From Elusimicrobiaceae bacterium (GTDB taxonomy: Bacteria; Elusimicrobiota; Elusimicrobia; Elusimicrobiales; Elusimicrobiaceae): a stretch of DNA of 48,580 nt. The notes under the pieces are model-generated. The model worked only from the letters and a program-made list of their open reading frames with translations. It was not told the origin of the DNA and made no database searches. This document shows, piece by piece, positions 1 to 7,261 of this stretch. Both the position numbers and the translations under genes were made by a program. The first letter of the stretch is position 1. Every line of letters begins with the position of its first letter. Location of the stretch: the NCBI GenBank assembly GCA_028700325.1, contig JAQVSV010000011.1, positions 1-48,580 on the forward strand. The letters run 5' to 3'.

Positions 1-1
1 G

Positions 2-223
2 TCGGCCACCTATCAGGCGGGGCTGGCCGACACGCCGCAGGATTGCCCGATGGATCTGCAAATGGCCGCATGGCAATGGATCGCCGACGTGCTCAACCGC
101 CCGGGCGGAGCCGAAAGCGCGGAACGGCTGGGCGATTATTCGGTCAGCTACTTCCGCGACAGCGGCAATATACCAGCCGCCGCCAGAAGCATTTTCGACC
201 GTTACAGAAATTTCGCCGTATAA
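2..223 (+). CDS. Phage head-tail connector protein, 3' part only (gp6-like)
   Basis: The reading frame is open from the window edge to TAA at 221, so only the last 73 residues are present. The tail holds a D-x-P-M-D-L-Q-M-A-A-W segment and a G-D-Y-S-V-S-Y motif, both typical of the C-terminus of the small gp6-like connector proteins that form the ring under the portal in HK97-type siphophages. The next gene starts 12 bases downstream with GGAGG in between, and every following gene is a head-closure or tail gene in the usual order, which supports the call. The family is recognised from motif and gene order, not from a database search. Confidence 0.6.
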   Translation, partial: SATYQAGLADTPQDCPMDLQMAAWQWIADVLNRPGGAESAERLGDYSVSYFRDSGNIPAAARSIFDRYRNFAV

Positions 224-234
224 CCGGAGGCCGC

Positions 235-558
235 ATGAACACGCCGCTTTTATCAGACACCTGCTCCATTGAAACACTGCTGCCGAGCTATTCCGCGGAA
301 ACGGGCGAAAGCGCGGGCCAGTGGTCAACGCTGGCTGAAAACGTGCCGTGCCGGCTGCGCCAGCTGTCGGCGGACGAAACGCTGCGCGGCCGCGCGGTTT
401 TCAAACGCGCGTCATATGCGCTTTACATACCTTCCACCGAGCTTGATCCCGCGCTAACCCGCGTAAAATACTCCGGCCGGGTGTTCCGGGTTGACGGCGC
501 GCGCGATATGGGAGGCCGAAAACGCCTCACCGCGCTTTACCTGGAAGAATACCGATGA
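235..558 (+). CDS. Phage head closure / head-tail joining protein
   Basis: A protein of 107 residues. The ATG at 235 is chosen because GGAGG lies 5 bases upstream (226-230); the frame is open further upstream, but that part overlaps the connector gene. It has the size and beta-rich character of head-closure (gp7/SPP1 gp16-like) proteins: an early region with paired polar and tryptophan residues, then an R-V-K-Y-x-G-R-V-F-R-V segment near residues 80-90 and a C-terminal A-L-Y-L-E-E. In this phage family the protein closes the DNA exit channel and docks the tail. The 3' end overlaps the next gene by 4 bases (ATGA), so translation is probably coupled. The assignment rests mainly on position. Confidence 0.55.
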   Translation: MNTPLLSDTCSIETLLPSYSAETGESAGQWSTLAENVPCRLRQLSADETLRGRAVFKRASYALYIPSTELDPALTRVKYSGRVFRVDGARDMGGRKRLTALYLEEYR

Positions 559-980
559 AATTCACGTTCTCATTTTCCGGCGGCACGGAAAAACTTGAAG
601 AACTGCGGCGCGCGCTCGCCGACGGGCTGGAAAACGCCGTAACGCTTGCCGGCGAGGAAATGAGCGATGAGGTGCGGAAATCGCTTGCGGTGTCAGCGCG
701 GTCCGCCGACGGCAGGCCGCTGGCTTCCGCGCCCGGCGAGCCGCCGCACCGCCGAACCGGAAGGCTGCAGGACAGCGTCGCCTGCGAGATATCCGCCGAC
801 GGAGAAAACGGGTTCGTGGCAGCCGTTGGCGACCTTTACGGCGACGCGCCTTACGCAAAAGCGCTGGAATACGGCACGGAAACCGTGCGTCCGAGGCCGT
901 TCCTGCTGCCAGCGCTTTTAACCGGAGCGCGCAAACTGGCGCAGCGCGTAAAAGAACTCGCCCAGGGAGGAAACACATGA
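555..980 (+). CDS. HK97 gp10-like tail component
   Basis: A protein of 141 residues with the hallmarks of the HK97 gp10 family: an N-terminal helix of the type G-x-x-K-L-E-E-L-R-R-A-L, an A-P-G-E-P-P-H-R-R-T-G-R-L segment near residues 58-72, and an A-K-A-L-E-Y-G-T followed by R-P-R-P-F-L at about 103-120. Members sit between the head-closure and tail-terminator genes and take part in joining head and tail. The start codon overlaps the previous stop (ATGA) and the last codons overlap the next start in the same way. No oddities seen. Confidence 0.75.
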   Translation: MKFTFSFSGGTEKLEELRRALADGLENAVTLAGEEMSDEVRKSLAVSARSADGRPLASAPGEPPHRRTGRLQDSVACEISADGENGFVAAVGDLYGDAPYAKALEYGTETVRPRPFLLPALLTGARKLAQRVKELAQGGNT

Positions 981-1384
981 TTCTTAAAGAACTGTTCGGG
1001 AAACTGGCGGCAGACTCCGCGCTGGCGGCACTGCTCGGCGCTACGCCCGGCGACCCCAGAATATATCCGGGCATGGCGCGCCCGGGATGCGCGGCTCCGT
1101 TTATCGTGTACCGCTCGCTGTGCCCCGGCGCGCAGGCGGACGAAATTTCGCGCGCCGAAACCGTCGTTTTCGAAATATTTTCGGAACGGTTTTCAAACTG
1201 CCTGGATATTTCCCGGCGCATGGCCGCGCTGCTGACCACCGCCGACGAAACCAGCCTTTCGGGCGCAGGCGGGCCGCGCATTTACCGCGGAGCGCTGGCA
1301 GGCGGCAGCGATTTTTCAGACGAGCGCAACCGCCACGTCCGCGCGCTCACTTTTCATTTCAGCTTCATTGACAGCACCCTATAA
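977..1384 (+). CDS. Tail terminator-like protein (DUF3168 type)
   Basis: A protein of 135 residues that overlaps the previous gene by 4 bases. The N-terminal helix with an A-L-L-G motif, the R-I-Y-P-G and P-F-I-V-Y-R strand, and the F-x-I-F-S-E region followed by a helix ending in A-A-L-L-T are the layout of DUF3168/gp17-type tail completion proteins, which cap the tail tube and set where it meets the head. Gene order (directly before the major tail protein) fits. The likely ribosome site for the next gene (AAAGGAGG) begins just after this stop. Confidence 0.65.
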   Translation: MILKELFGKLAADSALAALLGATPGDPRIYPGMARPGCAAPFIVYRSLCPGAQADEISRAETVVFEIFSERFSNCLDISRRMAALLTTADETSLSGAGGPRIYRGALAGGSDFSDERNRHVRALTFHFSFIDSTL

Positions 1385-1399
1385 AAGGAGGAAGCACCA

Positions 1400-1927
1400 A
1401 TGGGAACTTCAACCAACATAGTTGTGGGAGTACAGGCGTCAAGCACCCTGAAAATAGGCGATTACGGCGCTCTTGAAACCGCCGCGCGCGACGCGGGTTT
1501 CATCAAAGGCGGCATCTCGATCGAACACGACCTGACCTCGACCGAAATCAAGGTGGACCAGGCGCTCGGCCCGGTGGATCGCGTGCCGACCGCCGAAAGC
1601 ATGAAAATCAAGCTCTCGCTCGCGGAAGCGACGCTTGAAAATATGGCGGCGGCTTACGGCTATCCGACCGACGCCGTGGCGAGCGGCACTTTCGCGTTCG
1701 GCGATCTCGCCGGACAGACCCACAAAACCCTGTTCATCAATGTAAACGGGCCCGCCGGCTCGACCCGCAAATACACTTTCTGGAAGGTGCTGCCGACCGG
1801 AAAAACCACGCAATCGTACAAACGCGACGGAGAAACGCTCGTGGACGTGGAATTCGCCGTCCTGTGCGACACGACCAAAACCGCCGCCTGCCGTTTCGGT
1901 CAGGTGACCGACACCGCAGCAGCCTGA
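1400..1927 (+). CDS. Major tail tube protein
   Basis: A protein of 175 residues preceded by a strong site (AAAGGAGG at 1383-1390). The sequence is strand-rich, opening with G-T-S-T-N-I-V-V-G-V-Q-A and containing a K-Y-T-F-W-K-V segment and a late V-D-V-E-F-A-V-L strand, as expected of tube proteins that stack as hexameric rings to form the siphophage tail. Its position between the tail terminator and the frameshifted chaperone pair is the classic place for the major tail protein. The strong ribosome site fits a protein needed in many copies. Motif evidence alone is moderate; synteny makes the call. Confidence 0.7.
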   Translation: MGTSTNIVVGVQASSTLKIGDYGALETAARDAGFIKGGISIEHDLTSTEIKVDQALGPVDRVPTAESMKIKLSLAEATLENMAAAYGYPTDAVASGTFAFGDLAGQTHKTLFINVNGPAGSTRKYTFWKVLPTGKTTQSYKRDGETLVDVEFAVLCDTTKTAACRFGQVTDTAAA

Positions 1928-1947
1928 CAAACAAGGAGCGAAACCGC

Positions 1948-2334
1948 ATGGATACTATTGATATTCTGATGCCTAAAACGGAAAAAATATGCGTGCTTGG
2001 CAAAACCCGCACGCTCAGGCCGCTTACCCTGCGCCAGACGGTGGAGCTGGGCCGGCTGTTAAGCGATCTGCACGAAGAACTGAAAGCCCACTTCACCGGA
2101 AATACGCCGGATGCGCTGCTGATCATCAAGATAATAGAAGCGGCGGGCGGCAGGCGGGCCGGTGAAATACTGGGCATTTTGCTCGGAGCGGAACTGTCGG
2201 ACGAAGAAATCGGACAGGCCGGGCAGATTCCCGTGCTGGAGCTTTCGGAACTGGCCGCGGCGCTGGGCCGGGTCAACGATTTTCGCCGGATCAGCGAAAA
2301 TTTCAGAACGGCGCTGGGAACAACCCGGAAGTAG
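1948..2334 (+). CDS. Tail assembly chaperone, short form (gpG-like)
   Basis: A protein of 128 residues. The ATG at 1948 has AAGGAG 8-13 bases upstream; the open frame reaches back into the tail tube gene but has no better start. Proteins at this position (lambda gpG and analogues) are rarely conserved in sequence, bind the tape measure during tail assembly, and are found by place and by a programmed frameshift. Here the zero frame stops at 2332-2334, while a second frame without its own convincing start runs on to 2567. The short form has a conserved-looking T-L-R-Q-T-V-E-L-G helix and is helical overall. Confidence 0.7.
   Translation: MDTIDILMPKTEKICVLGKTRTLRPLTLRQTVELGRLLSDLHEELKAHFTGNTPDALLIIKIIEAAGGRRAGEILGILLGAELSDEEIGQAGQIPVLELSELAAALGRVNDFRRISENFRTALGTTRK
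2298..2304 (+). promoter_or_regulatory. -1 programmed frameshift slippery heptamer
   Basis: The heptamer A-AAT-TTC lies in the correct phase: the zero-frame codons are AAT (2299) and TTC (2302), so both the P-site and A-site tRNAs can re-pair one base back on AAA and TTT. It matches the X-XXY-YYZ rule exactly. It comes 10 codons before the zero-frame stop and leads into the -1 frame that stays open to 2567. This is the position where siphophages normally make their G/GT chaperone pair. Confidence 0.75.
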
Positions 2335-2567
2335 AGGACGCGCTTTCCGGCGCCGTCGCAAAAATAGCGTCCACGTTTTCCGTTGCGCCGGACTACGTGC
2401 TCGACAAAAGCCCCGACTGGATTTTATGGGCCTATAAAAACGCCGCGCGCGCTGACAAAGACAGGCTTGATATGCTGGCCGCGGCTTTATGCGCGCCGGG
2501 GCTGTCAACCGCACCCGCCACGCCGTCGGCGCTGGCTCAAGCGGGACTGGGAGGTTTAAATGAGTGA
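2304..2567 (+). CDS. Tail assembly chaperone, -1 frameshift extension (gpT-like part)
   Basis: After slippage at 2298-2304 the ribosome reads from C2304 in the -1 frame to TGA at 2565-2567. This adds 87 residues to the first 119 for a fused product of about 206 residues. The extension is helical in its middle (S-P-D-W-I-L-W-A-Y-K-N-A-A-R-A-D) and alanine/proline-rich at the end. It has no ATG before its middle and no Shine-Dalgarno, so separate initiation is unlikely. It overlaps the tape measure start (ATG 2560) by 8 bases. In well-studied phages the longer G-T form recruits tape measure and tube protein and is made in a small share of translations. Confidence 0.7.
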   Translation, partial: QNGAGNNPEVEDALSGAVAKIASTFSVAPDYVLDKSPDWILWAYKNAARADKDRLDMLAAALCAPGLSTAPATPSALAQAGLGGLNE

Positions 2568-3696
2568 AGCAAGCGCGGGACGATTCGTAGTCGAACTGGC
2601 CTCGGTATTCGATCCGGCGGGCCTTGAGGAAGCATTGGGGTATCTGGACAAAACCAAAGCGAAATTCCTGGAAACCGGAGCCGGACTGGGCACCAGCATA
2701 ACCGCAAGCCTGCTCGGCAGCGGACTTAAGGACGCGCTGGCCGATCTGGCCAACCCCAACATGGTGAACCTGTTCGACGGAGCGCCGCTCTCCGCCTACG
2801 GCGTGCGCCAGCGCGCGCAGGCAAACCGCAAAAACGAGCAGTTCGATCTTATTGACGAGGAGGATCTGCGCCGCGAGGAGTTCTTCCTCTCCTACGCGGG
2901 GCGGCTCTACACCAGTTTTTTCGGCGAACAGAAAACCCTTCAGGCCGACTGGGACCGCAGCCTGGACGAAAGCTACCGCATCCGCGACACCAACAACCGC
3001 AGAATGCTTACCGCCATGCAGCGGGACTGGCTCAATTATTCGATGACGGTCAAAGGCGGCTGGCTTGAAGCGATGGCCACTATGGAGGCCAAGGGCTCCA
3101 ACTGGACTCAACGCTGGCTTTCCATGATCAGCAACGCCGAAGGACGCGCCGCGCAGGTGATAGAGGATTTCTGCACGAAAAGCTCCGCCAGCTTCCTTAA
3201 AGTGGAAAAACTGGTCGTGGGAATTTTCAACAGCATACTGCAGGCCTTTCTCGATATGATGGCGCAGATCGCCGCCAAAACCGCCATACTGGGCATCTTC
3301 AAGGTTCTGGGGCTGTTCTCTGGCGACGTGCTCGACACCGCGCTTGGCAAGGTGCTGGGCACCCGCAAGACCGGCGGCCCGATCGGGCAGACGGGCCAAT
3401 ACCTGCTGCACGCCGGAGAATATGTCCTGCCGGCGGAGGTGGTGAGCGCGATAAAGGCGGAGCGCGCGCCGGCGCCGGCGGCGGGAACGACGGCCGCGCT
3501 CCAGGGCGGCCAGTCCGCCACGGTATTTAACGTGGCGCCCACCATCAATATCGGCGCGAATGTTTCGCAACCCGACGCGCGGCGCATCTCGCAGGAAATT
3601 ACGGAAGCCGTCCGCAAAGGCGTTTCCTGGGCGGTGGACCAGGCGCGCGTAACGTACAAGGCCGGAAAAGCCAGAAGCGCCGAAACCGCGCTCTGA
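2560..3696 (+). CDS. Tail tape measure protein, unusually short
   Basis: A protein of 378 residues directly after the frameshifted chaperone, with GGAGG upstream at 2550-2554. The C-terminal part has the G-G-P-I-G-Q-T-G-Q-Y-L-L-H-A-G-E-Y-V-L-P stretch (about 272-291) that many siphophage tape measure proteins carry near their end. A hydrophobic segment at about 225-255 (I-F-N-S-I-L-Q-A-F-L-D-M-M) could be the membrane-inserting part, and the 80-200 region is helical. Tape measure length sets tail length; at roughly 0.15 nm per residue this predicts a tail of only about 55-60 nm. The last part is rich in alanine with a V-A-P-T-I-N-I-G motif. Confidence 0.75.
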   Translation: MSEASAGRFVVELASVFDPAGLEEALGYLDKTKAKFLETGAGLGTSITASLLGSGLKDALADLANPNMVNLFDGAPLSAYGVRQRAQANRKNEQFDLIDEEDLRREEFFLSYAGRLYTSFFGEQKTLQADWDRSLDESYRIRDTNNRRMLTAMQRDWLNYSMTVKGGWLEAMATMEAKGSNWTQRWLSMISNAEGRAAQVIEDFCTKSSASFLKVEKLVVGIFNSILQAFLDMMAQIAAKTAILGIFKVLGLFSGDVLDTALGKVLGTRKTGGPIGQTGQYLLHAGEYVLPAEVVSAIKAERAPAPAAGTTAALQGGQSATVFNVAPTINIGANVSQPDARRISQEITEAVRKGVSWAVDQARVTYKAGKARSAETAL

Positions 3697-3701
3697 CCGG
3701 C

Positions 3702-3735
3702 TGCCCGGAAAGGGGGAAACTCTCCTTTCCGGGCA
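3702..3735 (+). terminator. Hairpin between tape measure and distal tail genes
   Basis: A perfect 12-bp inverted repeat (3702-3713 with 3724-3735; TGCCCGGAAAGG and its complement) with a 10-base loop begins 6 bases after the tape measure stop. No T-run follows, so it is more likely an mRNA stabiliser or partial terminator that sets expression of downstream genes than a full stop. Confidence 0.5.
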
Positions 3736-3760
3736 TATACAAAACTACGGAGGTATCACT

Positions 3761-4525
3761 ATGGCCATGCCAGCGCCGGTAAAGATTTTTGGCGAAAATT
3801 TCCTGCACCCCGCCTGCACCGTGACAGCGAGCACGGGAGCGGAAGCGGACTGCCTGTGCGACGGCAATCCGCGGACGGTGTGGCGGTCGTCGGGCTCGAA
3901 CGACACCGTCGCCGAGACAATCACCGCCGGATTCGCCACGCAGGCCGGCACGGAGTGCTCGGTAATGTTTGACCGGATCATCCTGCAAAACACAAACGCC
4001 GCCCGGATTTCCGCCGTTTACATCACGCCGGACAACACCTGCGTGGCCATACCCGAAGCGGCGCTGGACGGCATAATTGCCGACAGCGTAATTATCGAAC
4101 TGCCGCAGCCGGTTACCGCCAAAAGCGTGACGCTCACACTGCACGCCACTCAGACCGCCGACGACGAAAAATATCTGGGCGGCCTGAAATTCTGCAAAAG
4201 CATCATGTCGCTTTCCAACACGCTGACCGCTTTCAGCCGTTCGGACTATGTAAAACAGGGCGACTATTATCTCGCCAGCGGCTCGCTGGTGCACTGGCGC
4301 GAATACCGCAAGGCGGGCGGCACGCTGTGCGTGGAAAACCTTACCCTCGCCGACCGCAACACGCTCAATCAGGCCATAAACGCGCAGGAGTTCCTGACAG
4401 TTTCGTTTCTGGACGACGTTTCGCCCGGCGAAGTGTACGAATTTTTCGTCAGTTCCGCGCCCAGCGAGGAATTCGACCGCACGACCATGCGCTACACCTG
4501 CGAATTCCAGGTCAAGGAACGCTGA
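3761..4525 (+). CDS. Distal tail / minor tail protein with discoidin-like N-terminus
   Basis: A protein of 254 residues with ACGGAGG about 8 bases before the ATG. The first 140 residues resemble a carbohydrate-binding jelly roll of the discoidin (F5/8C) kind: a C-D-G-N-P-R-T-V-W-R-S-S-G motif (about 31-43, matching the usual A-x-D-G-N-x-x-T-x-W), an I-I-L-Q-N-T strand, and an S-V-T-L-T-L-H-A strand. The rest (150-254) ends in an M-R-Y-T-C-E-F-Q-V strand typical of tail-tip proteins. A glycan-binding module at the tail tip would fit host recognition. There is a single base between its stop and the next start. Confidence 0.5.
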   Translation: MAMPAPVKIFGENFLHPACTVTASTGAEADCLCDGNPRTVWRSSGSNDTVAETITAGFATQAGTECSVMFDRIILQNTNAARISAVYITPDNTCVAIPEAALDGIIADSVIIELPQPVTAKSVTLTLHATQTADDEKYLGGLKFCKSIMSLSNTLTAFSRSDYVKQGDYYLASGSLVHWREYRKAGGTLCVENLTLADRNTLNQAINAQEFLTVSFLDDVSPGEVYEFFVSSAPSEEFDRTTMRYTCEFQVKER

Positions 4526-4526
4526 T

Positions 4527-7004
4527 ATGCTAACCCTAAGCGCACAGGCCAAAACCGCGCTGCTGGCGCGGACGCCCCAGTATGTAAAACGGGTTTATAT
4601 TCGCAGGCGCCGCTGGGAAAACGGAGCCTACGGCCTTATGGACCCGCTCGAAATCACCGACCGGCTCGTAGAATGCGGCACCCTGAAGTGGAAGCTCGAC
4701 ACCGAAACCTACGGCGTATGGACGCTGGACAACTGCGCGGTCGTGTTCTCCAATATGGCCAACGAATGGAAAGAGGGCAATCCCGCCGGGCTGTTCCCGG
4801 ACGGAACGATTCTGTACGCAAGCGCCATAGAAATCCGCTCCGGCATCAAACTGCCCGACGGCGGCGAAGAAATGTTTTGCGTGTTCCGCGGACAGGTGAA
4901 GCAAAATCCCGTTTATAACGGGGAAGAAAAAACCGTTTCGCTTACGGTTTACGGCTCTCTGGCTGAACTGAAAGACTTTTCAGCGGAAGACGTTTCCAAC
5001 AGCGTGGATAACGAACTTATGGGGTCGGATTCCGGCTCGGAATTTTCAACCGCCAACCCTGCGGCAGGAGTTATAACGGCGGTGAAAAAAGGCATCGCCG
5101 CAACCGGGCCGGAGCAGGCGGAAACGCTCCTGCCCTCCACCGACTACACCACAGGCGGTCTCAATGAGTATGCGGCAGGCGCGACAGTTACGCTCAAACA
5201 GGCGCTCCTGCCCGGACAGGCGCTCTGGATTTCCTACAAATACTGGCATACCGATAAAACAATCGAATGGATCGTGGCGCGGCTTTGCGAAACAGCGGCA
5301 ATAACCGACACGCTCATCACGCCCGTGGTGTTTGACTGCGATGTGAAAAACACCTTCAGCCAAACCACGGCGGAGGAGTTCGACGAAGGCTCGGACTGCC
5401 AGACCGACCACTCCGGCGGCGACGTCACCATGTCCGCCTCGTTCGTGCCCAACGTAACCGGCGCCTGGACCGCAACCGAAACGCCCGGCAACATAGGCGG
5501 CTGGAACAATTCTTCCCCCGAAGTCGCGCTGACGGCATTCGGACAGGCCAGCGATCAATGGGCCTGCGCCCGGCAGTCCCAGCCGTTGGCTTACGGCACC
5601 TGGCAGGCCGCCGTAAACCTGACAGTCAACAACTTCGGCAACGTGCATTATTATTACCACTTCATAGCGTCCGGCGCAAGCCGCGCGGCAAGCAGCGGCT
5701 ACTGCCTCAAATGGGCGCTGGCCGAACCCGGCCGGCACAGCTGCACGCTGTATCGCGCCGACTCCGGCGGGCTGACCGCGCTGTGGAGCGGCGTCATCGC
5801 CGTAAACCTCAGCGCGGCCTATGCGACGGTGCGCGTCGCAAGAAGCCTGTCAGGTGCATTCATGCTCTGGGTTTACGATCCGTGCGGCGGTTGGCAGACG
5901 ATCGGACAGATCGCCTCCGACACAACCCACACCGGTTCCGAAAGCCAGTTTGTCGCGTTCAATTACTGGCTATCGGAAGACGCGACCTGCTACATGTCCG
6001 TTTCCGGGATTTCCGCAAGCGACCAGACGGCTACCGGCTGCGGTTCTTATCACGTCCGGGCCTATTACACAAGCCCGGTGATAGACGGGACAGATTCCGT
6101 TTCCTCCTGGCGGGTAACCGCTTCGGAGTCAAAACCTGACGGCACGGCCACGCTGCTGGAGTATCAGTCAAGCACGGACGACGCCGAGTGGAGCGGCTGG
6201 ACAGCCGTGCCTTCCACCGGAACGCTTCCCACCACCGACCAGTATCTGCGCCTGCGCTGGAACGCCTATTCCGACAGCACGCAGACGCTGGCGCCAACGC
6301 TCGCCCAGTGGAGCGTCTATTACTACACCAGCCGCATAACCATCCCGGTGGTCAACATGACAAATCTCAACTGCTACGAAGCGGTCTGCAGCCTGGCGGA
6401 AATGTGCGCTTATGAAACCGGGTTCGATTCGTCGGGCAGGTTTGTGTTCCGGCCAAGGACATCGGCGCTGCCGGCCTGCGAAACGCTGGACGAGAACCGT
6501 GTTATTGAAACCATAACCGTCAATGAGGGGATAGACCGGGTTTACAACTCCGTCACCGTGAATTTCGGCGATTATTCCTGCGTGGCGGACTGCGCGTCGC
6601 AGGACTGCGCGCGGCCACACTCGCAGGATAAATACGGCACGCGCAAACTGTCCGTTTCATCCGGCAACTTCCTGCCAGACAGCAACACAAACCTCGCCTA
6701 CGCCGCCGCGCCCACGATATTTAATTTCACCGCCGAAAAACGCCGCCAGGCGACACTCAGGACGGCGTTCATGCCGTGGCTGGAACTGGGCGACAAAATA
6801 AGCGTCAGCCTGCCGGAAAACACCGCGCTGGAAAACTGGGTGTGGGGCAACGCGCCGTTTCCGTTCGGCTACAGCCGGCAGGAGTATTATTCGCAGGCTG
6901 ACGCGCGGGCGCGCTATCTGCTTTACGGGTTCACCGCCCGAATCGCCGGCATGGAATTCGATCTCGAAAATTATTTCATGACGCTTAATTTAACGGAAGC
7001 ATAA
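4527..7004 (+). CDS. Tail tip / baseplate hub protein, large
   Basis: A protein of 825 residues. The N-terminal 150 residues (R-V-Y-I-R-R-R-R-W, then E-I-T-D-R-L-V, an F-R-G-Q-V-K segment) look like the hub domain found in tail-tip proteins downstream of the distal tail gene. Residues of about 300-480 form a beta-rich lectin-like insert with many W, Y and S, and 500-610 a fibronectin-like strand region (D-Q-Y-L-R-L-R-W-N-A). The C-terminus (N-L-N-C-Y-E-A-V-C-S-L-A-E-M-C and D-R-V-Y-N-S-V-T-V-N) returns to a hub-like fold. It probably forms the end of the tail and holds the fibre. Confidence 0.55.
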   Translation: MLTLSAQAKTALLARTPQYVKRVYIRRRRWENGAYGLMDPLEITDRLVECGTLKWKLDTETYGVWTLDNCAVVFSNMANEWKEGNPAGLFPDGTILYASAIEIRSGIKLPDGGEEMFCVFRGQVKQNPVYNGEEKTVSLTVYGSLAELKDFSAEDVSNSVDNELMGSDSGSEFSTANPAAGVITAVKKGIAATGPEQAETLLPSTDYTTGGLNEYAAGATVTLKQALLPGQALWISYKYWHTDKTIEWIVARLCETAAITDTLITPVVFDCDVKNTFSQTTAEEFDEGSDCQTDHSGGDVTMSASFVPNVTGAWTATETPGNIGGWNNSSPEVALTAFGQASDQWACARQSQPLAYGTWQAAVNLTVNNFGNVHYYYHFIASGASRAASSGYCLKWALAEPGRHSCTLYRADSGGLTALWSGVIAVNLSAAYATVRVARSLSGAFMLWVYDPCGGWQTIGQIASDTTHTGSESQFVAFNYWLSEDATCYMSVSGISASDQTATGCGSYHVRAYYTSPVIDGTDSVSSWRVTASESKPDGTATLLEYQSSTDDAEWSGWTAVPSTGTLPTTDQYLRLRWNAYSDSTQTLAPTLAQWSVYYYTSRITIPVVNMTNLNCYEAVCSLAEMCAYETGFDSSGRFVFRPRTSALPACETLDENRVIETITVNEGIDRVYNSVTVNFGDYSCVADCASQDCARPHSQDKYGTRKLSVSSGNFLPDSNTNLAYAAAPTIFNFTAEKRRQATLRTAFMPWLELGDKISVSLPENTALENWVWGNAPFPFGYSRQEYYSQADARARYLLYGFTARIAGMEFDLENYFMTLNLTEA

Positions 7005-7013
7005 GGAGAATAT

Positions 7014-7253
7014 ATGACGCAACCCGACGCCATTGAAAACGGCGATATGCCCGACGCCAACAGGCTCATGCAATGGTTTTACTGGTTCGCCGAGGGCAAA
7101 GGCATCAAGGCGGCCGCTTACGCCGAACTTAAAACCGCCGCGGCTGAAAATCCTGCCGAGCCGTTCGACTGCTGGGCAACCGACACAAAACAGCGCCTGT
7201 TCTACACCGGCGATTCCGCCGACGGAGACGGCGGCTTCATCACCCTGGGCTAG
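7014..7253 (+). CDS. Small phage protein of unknown function
   Basis: A protein of 79 residues with AAGGAG 5-10 bases before its ATG. It is acidic, has no membrane segment, and shows a W-F-Y-W-F-A-E-G-K-G motif near residue 22 and a D-G-D-G-G-F-I-T-L-G end. It lies between the hub and the fibre-like gene, so a small tail-tip or fibre-attachment role is possible. I do not recognise the family. Confidence 0.5.
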   Translation: MTQPDAIENGDMPDANRLMQWFYWFAEGKGIKAAAYAELKTAAAENPAEPFDCWATDTKQRLFYTGDSADGDGGFITLG

Positions 7254-7261
7254 GAGCCAAT

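Noticed and set aside
2059-3570. A 503-residue open frame on the minus strand opposite the tail chaperone and tape measure genes
   Set aside because: It is antisense to clearly coding phage genes, has no ribosome site, and its composition is that of a mirror frame in GC-rich DNA.
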